The notes under the pieces: model-generated
Told to the model about the DNA's origin: nothing
The model's database searches: none
Seen by the model: only the letters and a program-made list of their open reading frames with translations
Program-made: the position numbers and the translations under genes
Assembly: GCF_905404315.1 (NCBI RefSeq)
Contig: NC_066311.1
Location: 2,728,001-2,792,000, forward strand
Length of the DNA stretch: 64,000 nt
Reading direction: 5' to 3'
Source: Leptidea sinapis
Lineage: Eukaryota; Arthropoda; Insecta; Lepidoptera; Pieridae
In this document: in pieces, positions 34,441 through 46,115 of the stretch
Numbering within the stretch: the stretch's first letter is position 1
How the letters are laid out: every line of letters starts with the position of its first letter

Positions 34441-35723
34441 AGAATGGCGTCGGAATTCTAGTTCCCCATAAACCGGCCCATCACGTTACTGGCTATAACA
34501 CAATAAACGATCGCATAATGACTATCAGAATAGATTGCAAGCCACTCTCTCTTAACATCGTTCAAGTCTATGCCCCAACGTCAAATTCATCACAAGGGAT
34601 ACTCCAAACGACCATAGACGGTATCTGTAAGCGTGAAATGCTGATAGTTCAAGGAGACTGGAATGCTAAGGTTGGAAACACTGAGCACGATGATCATAAT
34701 ATTTACCACATAATCGGTAAACATGGAGTTGGTATAAGGAACGAAAAGGGAGAAAAATTTATAGATTTCTGCGTGAGCCAAGACTTGGTGGTCACCAACA
34801 CTTTCTTAAAACATCACAAATGCCGACTCTATACTTGGATCTCCCCTGGTGAGGGATATCGGAATCAGATCGACTACATCACCATTCAAAACCGATGGAA
34901 GTCCTCAATCACTAACACCGGAACCTTCCCGGGCGCTGACTGCGGCTCATACCACCAGCTCTTAGTAGCGGATATACGCTTGTGGCTTAAAATCTGTCGC
35001 AAGAAACCTAAACGGTTCATTAGACTATCAAAACCTGAACATGAACACTTCCAGAACATGCTTGAACCTAAACTACTGCCAGACACAACGGAAACTAACC
35101 CAAACGATCAATGGGAAACTTTCAAAACAAGAGTCATCAATATTCTTGACAGTATGGTAACTAAAACTAAACTGAGAAAAGACTGGATATCAGAGGAGAC
35201 ATGGAAGAATATTGAATTGCGTATGGAAATGAAAAAAGGCGGAAAGTATTCCACATATGAGGAGCAATATAGTGAACTCAATAAACTGATTCAACGACAG
35301 TGTAGGAGAGACAAGAACCAATATCTCGAGAACATATGCTCTGAAATTGAAGACCATGCCGAGAAACACCAGGCAGGGGATCTTTTTAATAAGATCAAGG
35401 AAATAACCCGTAAATTCAAGCCATCGTCATGGGTAATAGACGATAAGGATGGAAATCCAATCCATGAAGTCATGAACATCGCTGAAAGATTGAGGGAGTT
35501 TTGCGAAGAACTTTATCAGAACCAGTCAAACCAGGCTGCAGTGGCACCCGCAACACCAATTGATGTAGAACCATCAATACTCTGTACGGAAATTGAAAAT
35601 GCCATCCGGAAACAGAAAAACAACAAGGCTCCGGGACCAGATTGCATCACAGCGGAGGTTCTAAAGGACCTGGGACCTAACGGAATAACCCAACTGCTCA
35701 ACATCTGCAACGCAGTATGGTAA
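34320..35723 (+). pseudogene. Fused frame: RLE remnant plus RTE endonuclease and RT start
   Basis: A 467-codon open frame, the longest in the window. About the first 40 residues (MHFEVPYYKYTL ... ANKPDI) come from an RLE-type LINE. Then KNGVGILVPHKP starts the RTE endonuclease, with QGDWNAKVG at about residue 120, NQIDYITI and GADCGSYHQLL. A linker and the first RT block (KAPGPDCITAEVL) close the frame at a stop near 35,721. The left mirror (17,762-19,156, minus) has 464 codons and a handful of substitutions. It is a relic, not an evident gene, although its openness is notable. Confidence 0.75.
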
Positions 35724-37100
35724 ACTGGACACTGGCCATCGGACTGGACACACTCGTCTATACTCCCTCTTCATAAAAAGGGCTCAGAAAGAAACTGTAA
35801 TAACTACAGAACAATCGCCTTGGTGTCACATGCTAGTAAGATTCTACTACATGTAATCAACGCGAGATTGCGATCCTTTCTCGGCTGGTAAATACCGCAA
35901 GAACAAGCAAGTTTTGTAAAGGGCAGAGGAACGAGAGAGCAAATCCTGAATCTGCGACTGATAGTAGAAAAATGCTACGAGTGTAACACGCCGACCTTCA
36001 TGTGCTTTGTTGACTACCAGAAGGCTTTTGACTGCGTAAAATGGGAAGAACTGTGGCATGTACTCTCAATGTCAGGTGTTCCAGCGCATCTTGTTATGCT
36101 AATACGCAGCCTCTATGAGTCAGGGTATGGCACAGTTACGATTGAGGATGTCACATCGAGCACATTTGAGTTCCAAAAAGGTGTTTGACAGGGATGCGTG
36201 ATCTCCCCTATCCTATTCAATATATACGCAGAACAGATAATGCGACAAATGCTAGAAAACTGGGAAGGTGGCATAAAGATAGGTGGAGTCAAAATATCGA
36301 ACCTCCGCTATGCCGATGACACCACCCTATTCGCATCATCCGAAGTGGAAATGAAAGAGTTGCTGGTCAAGCTAGAGGCCACCAGTCTCAGGATGGGTCT
36401 GGCAATAAATACGGCCAAAACCAAGGTCATGGTCGTGGACCGCTTCGCAGCCATTCCGCGCACTGATCTCCTACAGAGCTATGAAACCGTGGATCAGTTC
36501 AACTACCTTGGCTCAGTGATCACGAACAGAGGTAACTGTGAAATTGAAATAGGGAGGCGAATTGGAATGGCCAAAACAGCAATGACACAGCTAAGCAAGG
36601 TGTGGAAGGACAGAAATATCACCAATCGGACGAAAATTCACCTGGTCCGCTCACTTGTCTTTCCCATCGCGCTCTATGGAGCTGAAATTTGGACCCTGAA
36701 ATCGACTGACAGACAACGGATTGCGTTTGAGATGTGGTGCTGGCGCCGCATGCTAAGGATACCATGGACGACTTACTGCACTAACGCCTCGATCCTTAAA
36801 CAGCTAAAAATAGGGAGCAGTCCAAGTCTATCCACTACATGTCTGCAGCGGATAATGAGATACTCTGGCCACATTGCACGACGCGGTGCTGATAACCTAG
36901 AACGTTTGATGGTCACCGGCAAAATTGAGTTGAAGAGACCAAGAGTGAGGCCCACGACGCTGGTCTGATCAAATATCTGAGCAGACTGACCAACCCCTCA
37001 GCATTGCACTCCACCATGCGACAGACCGAAACAGATGGAGGAAAGCTGTAGACGAACTTAAGCGGAGTCACGATCCTCAGCAATGAGGGAACGACTGTGA
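34441..37100 (+). mobile_element. RTE-clade LINE, 5'-truncated (right)
   Basis: Mirror of 16,385-19,035. After the fused frame, RT continues with ILPLHKKGSERNCNNYRTIA, FVDYQKAFDCV (36,000-36,188) and, past a TGA, CVISPILFN and LRYADDTTLF (36,198-36,968). The C-terminal segment LYGAEIWTL and a tail with DRPKQMEESCRR-like residues end near 37,090. Both arms share the same stops, so it was inactive before the palindrome formed, or the arms have been homogenised since. Confidence 0.85.
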
Positions 37101-37194
37101 AGAAGATAATTATAAGTATATAAATTATTGAAACAGTTGAACTTTACATTATAATTAATAACAAAAGCCCCATATTCTTTAGTCCCTGTGTGAT

Positions 37195-37570
37195 ATGATC
37201 CCTCATTTTATACCGACTATAGTAGGGCGTTTGATAAAATCGACCTATCGACATTAATTGCGACTTGTAACGATAATCATCTCAAGTTATTGTACTAAAT
37301 AACTAAATTTCTATTTGGGTTCCAGTTGCTAGTGGTGTTCCCCAGTGATCACTACTTTATCCACTTCTTTTTATTATCTATGTAGGAGATATAGATTACT
37401 GTTTAAGTCTTCCAATTCACTTTCCTTCGCTGATGATATGAAAATATTCTCTTCAATAACATCTATACTTGCAATGAATGCCCTCCAGGAGGATCTCAAC
37501 CGCCTAGAGGATTATTGTCTTATTAATAAACTAGAAGTTAATAAATTAAAATATTCAGTAGTCACATAAG
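37195..37570 (+). pseudogene. Jockey-like RT fragment (right)
   Basis: Mirror of 15,916-16,290: TDYSRAFDK, then LSFADDMKIFSS in the frame ending at 37,569. Confidence 0.75.
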
Positions 37571-37739
37571 CCCGTAAGATTACACATTAAAAGGTCAGGT
37601 GCCTATAAATGCAATGGCACGAGGGATCTCGGCGTTTACTATGACCTAATGATGACCCTAAGTTGCTATTCAATGATCACATTGACAAGCTGATAGAAAG
37701 TCTTCAAAGGCTTTATTTAGCGACTTTTAGTATGTTAGG

Positions 37740-38530
37740 GATTAATGTTTGTCATTGCCGATTTTTACTGAAAAATTGAAATTCATTTTTTTTATTTTAC
37801 ATAAATATGTAAGTAAATACTTAATCAAAATAATTCCGATTATTATCTATACATAGCTGCCATCTAATAGGAGGTCATAATATGCCTATGCGATAAAACT
37901 GGTGATCTAGGTTTAACAAACGGTGTGAAAGAATTTTCTACCGCCTCCTGAGAAGAAAACTTCTTATCACGTCGAAAATTGTCCAAATAACAAAAAAAAT
38001 GGTAGTCCGTTGGAGCAAGTCTGGCGAATACGGAGGGTGACAAATTGCAGTTCCTGTAGAGTTGAAATGGTTACTCGTACTGTATGAGGTCTCGCGTTAT
38101 CATGGAGCAGTAATGGTGAAGATCGATTCATGATTCTGGGCTGTTTCACTGCTAGTTTTGCTATGATTTTTCGGAGTTCGGCACAGTAGATATCTGCCGT
38201 TATTACTTGACCAGATCGGAGATAGCTATAGTGAATAACACTATGCTGCGACCACCAAATAATGACGATAACCTATTTATTTGTAAGCTTTGCTATAGGA
38301 CATAGTTGCCGCGTTTGACTTAGGGTCAGCCATTGCATTTTTCGCTTAAGGTTATCGTAAAGAATCCACTTTTCATCGAATATCACAATTTGATCCAATA
38401 TTCTTTCATTTCTGTATCGATACAACAAGTTTCAACACGCGTTTCTTTCTGCAGCTCAGTCAAATCATAAGGCACCCATTTTTTATATTTTTTTAATTTA
38501 TTGCTTTGACGCAAATGAGTCAATATTGTT
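37740..38530 (-). mobile_element. Mariner transposase relic (right)
   Basis: Mirror of 14,945-15,740. The HDNARPH box is retained here, whereas the left arm reads HDNSRPH. Third-Asp block and C terminus are broken by the same frameshifts. Confidence 0.8.
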
Positions 38531-38650
38531 CATAAGGTATTGCTAAACATAATTTATTGTACCTCAAAAATCTCTTAAGTATAGCTCTCCATTCGGTGTT
38601 CTTGCAGTTATATTCTTGCAATTATAGGAAAAGCTTATGTATGGTGCGGA

Positions 38651-38676
38651 CCTCAGAATACATCTGTATTCTGAGG
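38651..38676. repeat. Perfect 12-bp stem hairpin (mirror)
   Basis: Mirror of 14,809-14,834, with the same stem and a two-base loop. Confidence 0.8.
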
Positions 38677-38879
38677 TGCGGGCGTGGAGAACAGTGAATG
38701 ATATTAGTAGATTATCAGATATTGAAGACATATTTACTACAAGCATTTCCAAAGTAAAAAAAAATAGTATTCACGTACCACTTACATGTTTTATATCACT
38801 TCTATTAGTACGTAAACCTGTAATTGGCTGTCTGTTACTATTTAAGTATCTATAGAAATTGTATTAGCGATAAAACCTT

Positions 38880-39526
38880 TTGAAGAATTTTAGACCGGTA
38901 TAACTTTTGAGCCATACAAACTACGTTCTAGGGTAATCACGAAACGTTTCGTGCGCAGGTTCATCGAATTCTTACCTCCCGGACAAGCTAAATTTCTAAT
39001 AATTAGTTCAGTGACGAGTTTAATTTATTACGACGTAATTCTTGCTTTTCATCATAATATTTGTAAAGTTTGGCTTTACCACCACTACATTCTCGCCACT
39101 ATGCACCAAGTAGGTCCCTACGAAATGCTCGAGTCATAATAGGCATATGGGTACCATATACCCAGTGCAAATAGTTCCTGAGGACGTTGCTTCACTTCGA
39201 GCGCTCCCCACGTTCCTCGCACAACTGGACGATCACGGCTCTAGAAAGTGTCGCACAGTGAATACTTTCCAAGAGGTTATTTAATATGTCCCTCGGGATG
39301 ACTGAAACAACAACTTTATACAGTGTAAAAATGGTGTAGGAATATATTTTGAAAAACAATTGATGTGTCACAAACATAAAATGTGGCATTATTAATAAGA
39401 ATCCTGTGACTTAAGTTCAGCTCTTTTTAATGAAACAAACAATTAAAATGATTTACTGCCTTTATTCGTTTTGAATTTTATTACTTTCTTTTATTTGGTA
39501 CATGATATATGTATGCTCCTTGCTCC
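38880..39526 (-). repeat. Kazal-module 3' flank (copy B')
   Basis: Mirror of the copy B flank, with AATAAA-type polyadenylation sequence just 3' of the stop on the minus strand. Confidence 0.7.
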
Positions 39527-40160
39527 TTATGGGGCCTGAGTAGGAGAATCATCTACATTAGGTTCAGCATCGGCTTTACAAACGCCCTTGTGAGCAAACG
39601 TTGCACCGCGGCAGTCACACCTTAAATGTGAAAAGAAGAATTAAAATAGATTAAATGATGAAAATAATAATTTATTATAAGTTTTAATTATTGATAGTAT
39701 TAATATATTTAACTACATAGTTATAATATATCCACCATGTATCCTAATCGTGTCAGGGCTTTTGACGATTGTGATATAGGTAGCATTCTCAAGAAAAAAT
39801 GAAGATAAGTGATCCATTCCGACCTGCACACACTCTGTTGTAACACAGTCACCTCCAGGGCGAAAATGCATTTTAAATTGGTGATACGCAATTCATGTGT
39901 TACGTTTTGTTCATTATATTTTTTTAAATTAGTAAGCACTACTTTACTATCGCAGAATTATCTTTATCATAATAGATTATTCGGAATACTTACAAGCATC
40001 TGTTGCCATATGTTTGTCCATTAGTGGCACAGACAGGAACGTTGTCATGTGCGCACTCTAAATCACAGAGGAGTTTTGATTTTGCACTTGCCCAAGCAAC
40101 GATTGATAAAATGAATGTAACAACTGAAATAAAAATGTTTACTCCTTTAAATATTAGCAT
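39527..40160 (-). CDS. Kazal-type protease inhibitor, copy B' (right)
   Basis: Exon 1 is 40,160-39,994 and exon 2 is 39,620-39,527, with the same splice signals as copy B. The predicted protein has 86 residues with a signal peptide, Kazal core CDLEC / PVC / TNGQTYGNRC / CDC / HKGVC and the Asp/Thr/Pro tail. I see two substitutions relative to B: L7V in the signal peptide and Thr to Pro in the tail. The inhibitory domain is unchanged (P1 His). It looks intact. The alternative is that it is a redundant copy retained only by homogenisation of the arms. Confidence 0.75.
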
Positions 40161-40405
40161 GACATTTATAATGAAGAAACCAGTGGATGATTAAGGTGTT
40201 AAACTTCTTTAAAGTTAGGATTATAATATAAAATAATAAGTATTGTCATAATAGTAAATTGCAATTGTTGTTTAATATCACTGTAGTTCTACATAGGTAT
40301 TCAACCCTAGTGGTGATATTCAAAATCCAGTAACTCATTATTATATTTATTTAATATCTAACTGAAAAAACAATTCAATACCAAATTCGAAAATGTAAAT
40401 GTAAA

Positions 40406-40618
40406 TTAATAATTTAAATACTCTGAAGTCGCTTCATTTCCAATCTGTGGATTATAAGGAAAGTAATTTGTGTTACCTATACCACATAAACGTCTTTTAA
40501 CAATTCTTTTCAATTTCGTGATACATAAATTGATTTTAACTTTTTCTGGGATCATGTTAAAACATTTACATCGACCCACAACATAATAACTAAATCGACC
40601 TATCTGAGTAATAGGCAT
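40406..40618 (-). pseudogene. LINE C-terminal tail fragment (right)
   Basis: Mirror of 12,837-13,049, identical in protein; see that entry for the assignment. Confidence 0.45.
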
Positions 40619-41231
40619 AACTGTTATATTTTTACGATTGTTATCACACGGTGGAAAAAAATAGATGATACTTACAAAGTAATAGTTTCATGGCGAATGG
40701 TTTTATTTCCTTCTATCGACGTGACAAACTATGAGGAGACTTCCAGACGATTAGTAATATTGAAAACTTTCTTCCATTGACTTATATAGGTAGCCCGCCC
40801 ACAAGGAAGTTATTATAATTTTAATTAGTTTTTTAAGAAGTCTCTATATTTTATCATTTCAATTAATTATTAACAAATTGTTGTTTGTTCAGCTTATCAC
40901 GCAATGAAAGTATAATTTATTTTTAATTAAAGTAGATACTACAAAAATTAAAGTAAGTACTAAAATTGATAACATCTTGAATATAATGTGCCATAAGTTT
41001 GAAGAAATAGAATCGTGTAACACTCTGCTTTAGTTAAGTAAATATAATTTTAAATTTTTCACAATTAATATTTGAAGTTTAAATACAAAATTAGACCTAA
41101 TCAGAGCAAATTTGCAACAATTTGCTATAACTTTCGATGTGATTGTTCCGACGGAATGTTTGCTTGATAATTATTCAATAATAATGCAGTTAGATGGATA
41201 TGTTTCATTTAGAACTTATCGAGCTATAAAC

Positions 41232-41616
41232 CGGTGTATTGAAGTTGTCGTTTATGACCGACCACGGAATTACAGGTGTATGTGAGCCTAAACTGAACGA
41301 CGCAATTTACAAATTGAAATTGACAAAGGTACTAAAATTATAGCTTTTTAGAGATCCCCATCAGTAAAGGACGACTCCAATTTATTAGACGGCTTGGAAA
41401 GCCTCCTAACGAAGGAAACCTCAAAAAGCCCGCTAATTATTACTGGTGACGCAAGATCTACAAAATAATGACTCAGGGCAGTTTATCTATCAAACTTATC
41501 CACAAAAAAAAACAACTCAATAGCGATCCTAGTCTTAAACTCAATTCATATTTCAATAATCGATACTTTCGAAAAATGCTGGACTGCTGTGATTTCGAAA
41601 GATAATAAAAATAGTT
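41232..41616. other. 385-bp right-arm-specific insert
   Basis: Absent from the mirror position (about 12,220-12,230). On the plus strand it has traces like SLLTKETSKSPLIITGD and IHKKNNSIAILVLNS in shifted frames, reminiscent of a LINE endonuclease (an IITGDFN-type motif). It is either an insertion here or a clean loss on the left. Confidence 0.5.
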
Positions 41617-42043
41617 TTAAGTGCGAATTTGCGTAGTTTTAAGGAAGCCCTGGAGAGGTAAGTGTTAAACTTTTATGGGCTTAAGTATATTTTACGTTTT
41701 CACTTGTTTTAGACGATATAATATTGTGTTTGTTGCCGGTAGTCTAAATCGGGCGAAAAGTGTTATTATTTAGTTTAATACCTAGAATGTGTACGATTGT
41801 TTTTATTAAAGAGGCTTCAGAAATGGATATTGACATGGATGCCATGTCTAGAAGACAACCATGAAAATCCATCCAACAGTACAGAAACTGTACCATCACG
41901 TGAAACTTCAGATCAACCATCTCAAACTAACAAACAAAAAAAGCCAGTCAAATTGAATTGAACTCACTGGAGCCCTATACTCGGACCATCTCTAATACAG
42001 AAAGCCATAACATTAAATAAATTTGAAAAAAATTGCAAATATT

Positions 42044-42453
42044 TTACTTCAATGACATTAATTCAATACAACGGAGCATCCTGTTTATCACCGGATTTAC
42101 AAAATACGTCCAGTAGTAGAATCTCTGCATGAAGATTATAACAAAGTTCCAATCGAGGAACAACTTAGTGTGGATGAGCAAATGAGTTCCACCTAGGCTG
42201 GATTTCATATATATTCGCCTGTTACACAGACGAATGCATGCCAAACAGTAGTAGCTAGTAGCCTTTGCAGTTTTGTTAGGTATAGCTTCACCTCTACGTT
42301 AGATGTCTTATTCGCCCACTCCACACAACCGTATGTGATAATGGTCCTAGCCACGAATAAGTACATACCACGAAGCATACAGAAAAGAGTAAAGGAGATT
42401 GAAACGCTTCCATACATTCCTGGGCCCAGGTGATAACAAGATGAAAGTAGCAT
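42044..42453 (-). pseudogene. LINE C-terminal fragment (right)
   Basis: Mirror of 11,386-11,790, with TIITYGCVEWANKTSNVEVK and LTKLQRLLATT. Confidence 0.6.
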
Positions 42454-43403
42454 TATTTAAAAGATAACATTTAAATAATCCATAATTGAAAATTTAGCAA
42501 GATTTGTCAATCTAGGAGCTGAGTAATCGAAGTTATAAAAATGAGGTTAGGTATGTCTTAAACTAAATGTTGACAGCTCGTCTATTGTAGGTTTATTAAA
42601 TGCCTAGCTGCTAAGGATTCATCACATACTTATATTAGATGGGTACCAACAATGATGATGATAGTAGAGAAACACTGATCTTTTTAGAGTTGTTTATCTC
42701 TCTAATGTGATGTCATAAATAAACACATATTTTCCGCGTACATTGCAAACGCTCACGCGCTGGCTGAACCGTGCGAGATAGATCAAAATGTGCTAGAGTA
42801 CTTGTATTGTACAACATTGTTGTTCGGCGACAAAGTGCGCGATGGTAGGTATATGTCTATCACTTAGGGTTAATCCACAATACCCATTTTTTATCCTTTA
42901 CTATTTGCGAGAAATAATGGCTTATTTACGAAGCAAATTTAAATAATACAGCATTAATCCTTGTAAAATTAAGTATATATTGTGCATTTAATATAGATCA
43001 ACATGGCCTTTTCCAGCATTTAATTTAAATGAATATTTTCGAAGATATTAAAGATTTAAAATATATATTGACACATAAATTTTTCTGTAGGTAGTGAAAA
43101 TAATTACTCAAATTCCGATTTACAAGCCGAGGGGGAGCAGAGTCAAAGTATAGCAACGTTACAAATCCGTGTATCAATAGCCAGGGTCAAAAACTAATGA
43201 GCGAGTACGGAGTAAGTTGATAAATGAAACGGGATTTGTGGCGTGCGCGCATCTCATCATACGCATTACTCACACGAAATACGGGCTATTCATGCACATA
43301 TAGATCGTTGTGTTTCGGGTGCGGCGCGACCGCAATATTTTTATCAAATACCCTTTTTTCAAATTACGCTTGACCCGGGTCCCCTCTTAATAAAGTAATT
43401 GGT

Positions 43404-43838
43404 TTATAACTCTCGGGATTGTGGGTGTCCTTTCCCGGTTTTAGAAGCATCGGAGCGGAATATGCCGTTGAAAATCCGCATGAACGCAACCACACTCTTC
43501 ACTGGCATATTCCTTAGTGCTTCGTTTGTAATTTGGTCAAGACCAGGTGCTTTTCTTGTAGGTAGGCGTCTGATAAGCCTCAACACCTGGCCTGGAATGA
43601 CGAACATCTGGTCTTGGTCTTGGTCGCTTGTCTGTCTGTCTGCTAGATATGCCTCCACATGTTCCTCCACCCTTCTGGTGTGCTCCAAGTGGTGGGATCC
43701 AAGTCTGGATTTGGTACAAACTGTAGATCCAGACTGTCGGCCAGGATTTCCGCCCTGTCTGCCACTGCGAACATCAGAAGGCCTTCCTAATCTAAAAGTT
43801 GTTGGACCGGTCTGGGGCTGATGGAGAGCTGTTTGCAT
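43404..43838 (-). pseudogene. Jockey-clade RT N-terminal fragment
   Basis: A 144-codon open frame with RRVEEHVEAYLADRQT, a QVLRLIRRLPTRKAPGLDQI block (the K-APG-D RT motif) and NEALRNMPVK...IFNGIF. This is the start of the RT domain of a Jockey-like LINE. It ends in a KTGKGHP trace equivalent to the PKPGK motif. No catalytic FADD or YADD box is present downstream on this strand. Confidence 0.75.
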
Positions 43839-44057
43839 TGTTTGTGGACTGATGGTACTTCATCATTTATATATAAAATGTGGCTTTCCCAACCCACAGC
43901 TGCGTTCTCATTCAAAGCTATGCGCACTTGCTCTATAAGATGGTTGAGTGTTGAGTGCATGAAAACTTTAGGATGACAATTTTTAGGTCATTCGGATTAC
44001 AAATAGTTAGGAAGAACAATTTCTGGTAAAGAAATTTAGGTGAGCCAATATGGACCC

Positions 44058-44255
44058 AAAAGAAACGGTGGATGATTAAAACTGAAGAGAAAAATCACTT
44101 TCAAATTCAACTAATTTTATTCAGAATACGATAAAAGATCACTAACAGAACGTCAAAAACAGCAACCACCCATTCGAAAATTTATGTTTCAGACATGAGA
44201 ACGGGCTCACTCAGAAGGTCCACCTTTTCTTAACTTAACTTCCCGCTAATAAAAT
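44058..44255. repeat. Orphan copy of the Kazal A upstream region
   Basis: Similar to 7,664-7,830 in the same orientation: it opens with aaagaaacggtggatgatt, then ttcaactaattttattcag, gatcactaacagaacgtca and catgagaacgggctcac. No Kazal exon 1 adjoins it at 43,860-44,057. It shows that the promoter side of the module has also been copied alone. Confidence 0.7.
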
Positions 44256-44630
44256 TTTTTTTTCACACTCATTTTATCCGGAAGACGTTCACTACTGGAC
44301 AAATTACCGGACCATCTTGTGGGGGGCCTACAAACACTACATGTTCTATCTATTAAAAACCGCATCAATATCCGTTACGTAGTTTTAAAGATCTATGCAT
44401 ACATAGGGACAGACAGCTGGAACGACTTTGTCGTGATGATAATACATTAATAAGATCAGATGTAATCAGAAGTGTCACTATCTCAGTGGCACTTTTTTGA
44501 TCGCAGATGGTGTAGAAGAAATAAGGCTTGCTATTTTAAAGAGAGAAGTGGATAAAGTTTGCTGTCCTGTGATAGGCTCTAGAGTAGGCTAGGCTCTAGA
44601 GTAGATAGTTTAGAGAGTCTTACTAAAAAT

Positions 44631-45110
44631 ATGACGCCCTATATTCAGTCTAGAAAAGAACAATTTGGTTTTAGAGCGGAACACTCCACCACCTTGCAGA
44701 TTACACGCACGCACCTACCCTCACCCTTGAAGCTGATGTTGGAGGAACTCCCATGGAAGCCGGACGACAAATACCTGGGAGTAACCATTGACCGGAGACT
44801 CAGCTTCAAGAAACACGTATATAACACCGTTGGGATGGAGAGATGATTTATAAAACGTACATACGGTCCAGGCTGACCTATGCAGCATCAGCTTGGTAAC
44901 CATTTCTTATCTCGTGGAACCGGGATCGCCTGCAGGCACAAGAAAACCTTGCGTTGCGTGTCATAGTGGGGGCACCACGTTACGTACGTAACGCAACGAT
45001 CACCAAAGATTTAAAAATTAAAAATATAGACGCCTTCGTACAGAGGCTTAGATATGTTCCGGCGAACAGATGCCGCCTCACACCCTCATCTGGTGGGAAT
45101 TGGGTTTTTG
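44631..45110 (+). pseudogene. Jockey-like LINE with large internal deletion
   Basis: An open frame of 71 codons starts PYIQSRKEQFGFRAEHSTTLQ, an RT block that precedes the catalytic core. It jumps directly to TRTHLPSPLKLM...DDKYLGVTIDRRLSFKKHV, which lies after the core. The catalytic boxes are therefore deleted. Traces of the C-terminal region continue to about 45,100. Confidence 0.7.
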
Positions 45111-45381
45111 AAAAAAAAAATTGTGTTAAATAGAAAGATCATATATAGGTTTTATAACAAAACAATTTTTTTTTCGCAATCATTCAAAAGTTATTTCAAA
45201 ATAAAAATTAATTTTTGAATACAGTACCGAAGACACGCCGACAACTCCCGAACAAACCCGAGCGCGTGTGACGTTATAATGTTAGTTTTCACTCATTGCA
45301 GTTGATAGAAAAATAATAAATACAGTGTTTTGAGCTATTTAATTTTGTTGTCATTGTTAAATATTTAAATTTATATTAAAA

Positions 45382-45545
45382 ATGTCGAACCTCAAAAGCT
45401 AAAGTTCTTGTTTTGTACCATTATACTACAAAAAAAACTCCTGACAAAATGTTTTTAAATGTTCCCCAAGATGACAAACATCGAAATAAATGGTTTCAAG
45501 CAGTGCACCGTAATAATCCCAAAACAAAATCGAATTTTTTATAAC
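45382..45545 (+). pseudogene. THAP-domain relic
   Basis: After a start-like ATG and an early frame break the plus strand reads TPDKMFLNVPQDDKHRNKW followed by FQAVHRNNPKTKS. It fits the middle of a C2CH THAP DNA-binding domain (the aromatic-Pro pair, then an Arg/Lys-x-x-Trp helix). The first Cys pair is out of frame, and the terminal C..H is lost where the SWIM relic begins on the other strand. THAP domains occur in transposase-related and regulatory proteins. Confidence 0.45.
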
Positions 45546-46115
45546 CTGATAATCGAGATTTTTTCCAATAGCAAGCGACTTCTGTTGGTGTCGGATCTTC
45601 ACTTCTACGATGGGTCCACATAAGTAGACACAATATAAACGATTATTATTGCTTACAACATCAAAACCTTTAATTTAATAGGAGTATAAATTACCCGGTG
45701 AAGCTGCACAGTCATGGCATTGAACATCCTGAATTTCTCTTGACTTTTCATTAATAGTTAAAGTAACTGAATAAGCTTTACTCCGAACTCAATGTTCTGG
45801 ACATACCCGTCCTTTTACAATACAAATATTATTTTTACGACTTAGTTGAACATAACCTATAACTTTGTCGCCGTAAATCTCACGCGATGCTCTACAATTT
45901 ATGAAATAAATAATTATATTTAATGTAATGGAGAATAAATACTTACATATTTTCATTTATTATATTATTTTTTTAAACAGACTTACCTTGATGCCTTGGC
46001 ACCTCGAACTTCAGCAGAATTAAACCGTGCGTCATTTTTAAAAATCGATGATCATAAATATATCAACATCAGGAATATTATCGGACTTTGCCTTAATAAA
46101 TCCTTTATCACACAT
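45546..46115 (-). pseudogene. SWIM/YqaJ-like gene relic (right)
   Basis: Minus-strand pieces: 46,115-45,987 (MCDKGFIKAKS ... SAEVRGAKAS, then a GTAAGT donor), 45,891-45,700 (SRE..YGDK, GYVQLSRKNNICIVKGRVC, PEH-stop-VRSKAYSVTLTINEK, CHDCAAS) and about 45,625-45,545 (THRRSEDPTPTEVACYWKKS). The order matches insect proteins that I recall as having a SWIM zinc finger (CHDC..G-CKH) and a YqaJ-like nuclease domain. The CKH half is missing, one TGA interrupts, and the same T/A-run frameshift as on the left is present. Confidence 0.5.

Larger units (their letters stand above)
42651..45830. other. Right-arm-specific block
   Basis: 3.2 kb with no counterpart on the left, where 10,041-11,188 sits. It holds, in order, about 740 bp with no recognised content, a Jockey RT fragment (minus), an orphan copy of the Kazal A upstream region, a deleted LINE (plus), a THAP relic and part of a SWIM gene relic. 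The last shows that at least part of this block is ancestral and was lost from the left arm. Confidence 0.75.

Noticed and set aside
34320..35723. A 467-codon open frame as a host gene
   Set aside because: Its motifs (GDWNAKVG, NQIDYI, RT block 1) are those of LINEs, it stops where the RT should continue, and its downstream frames carry the rest of the RT.
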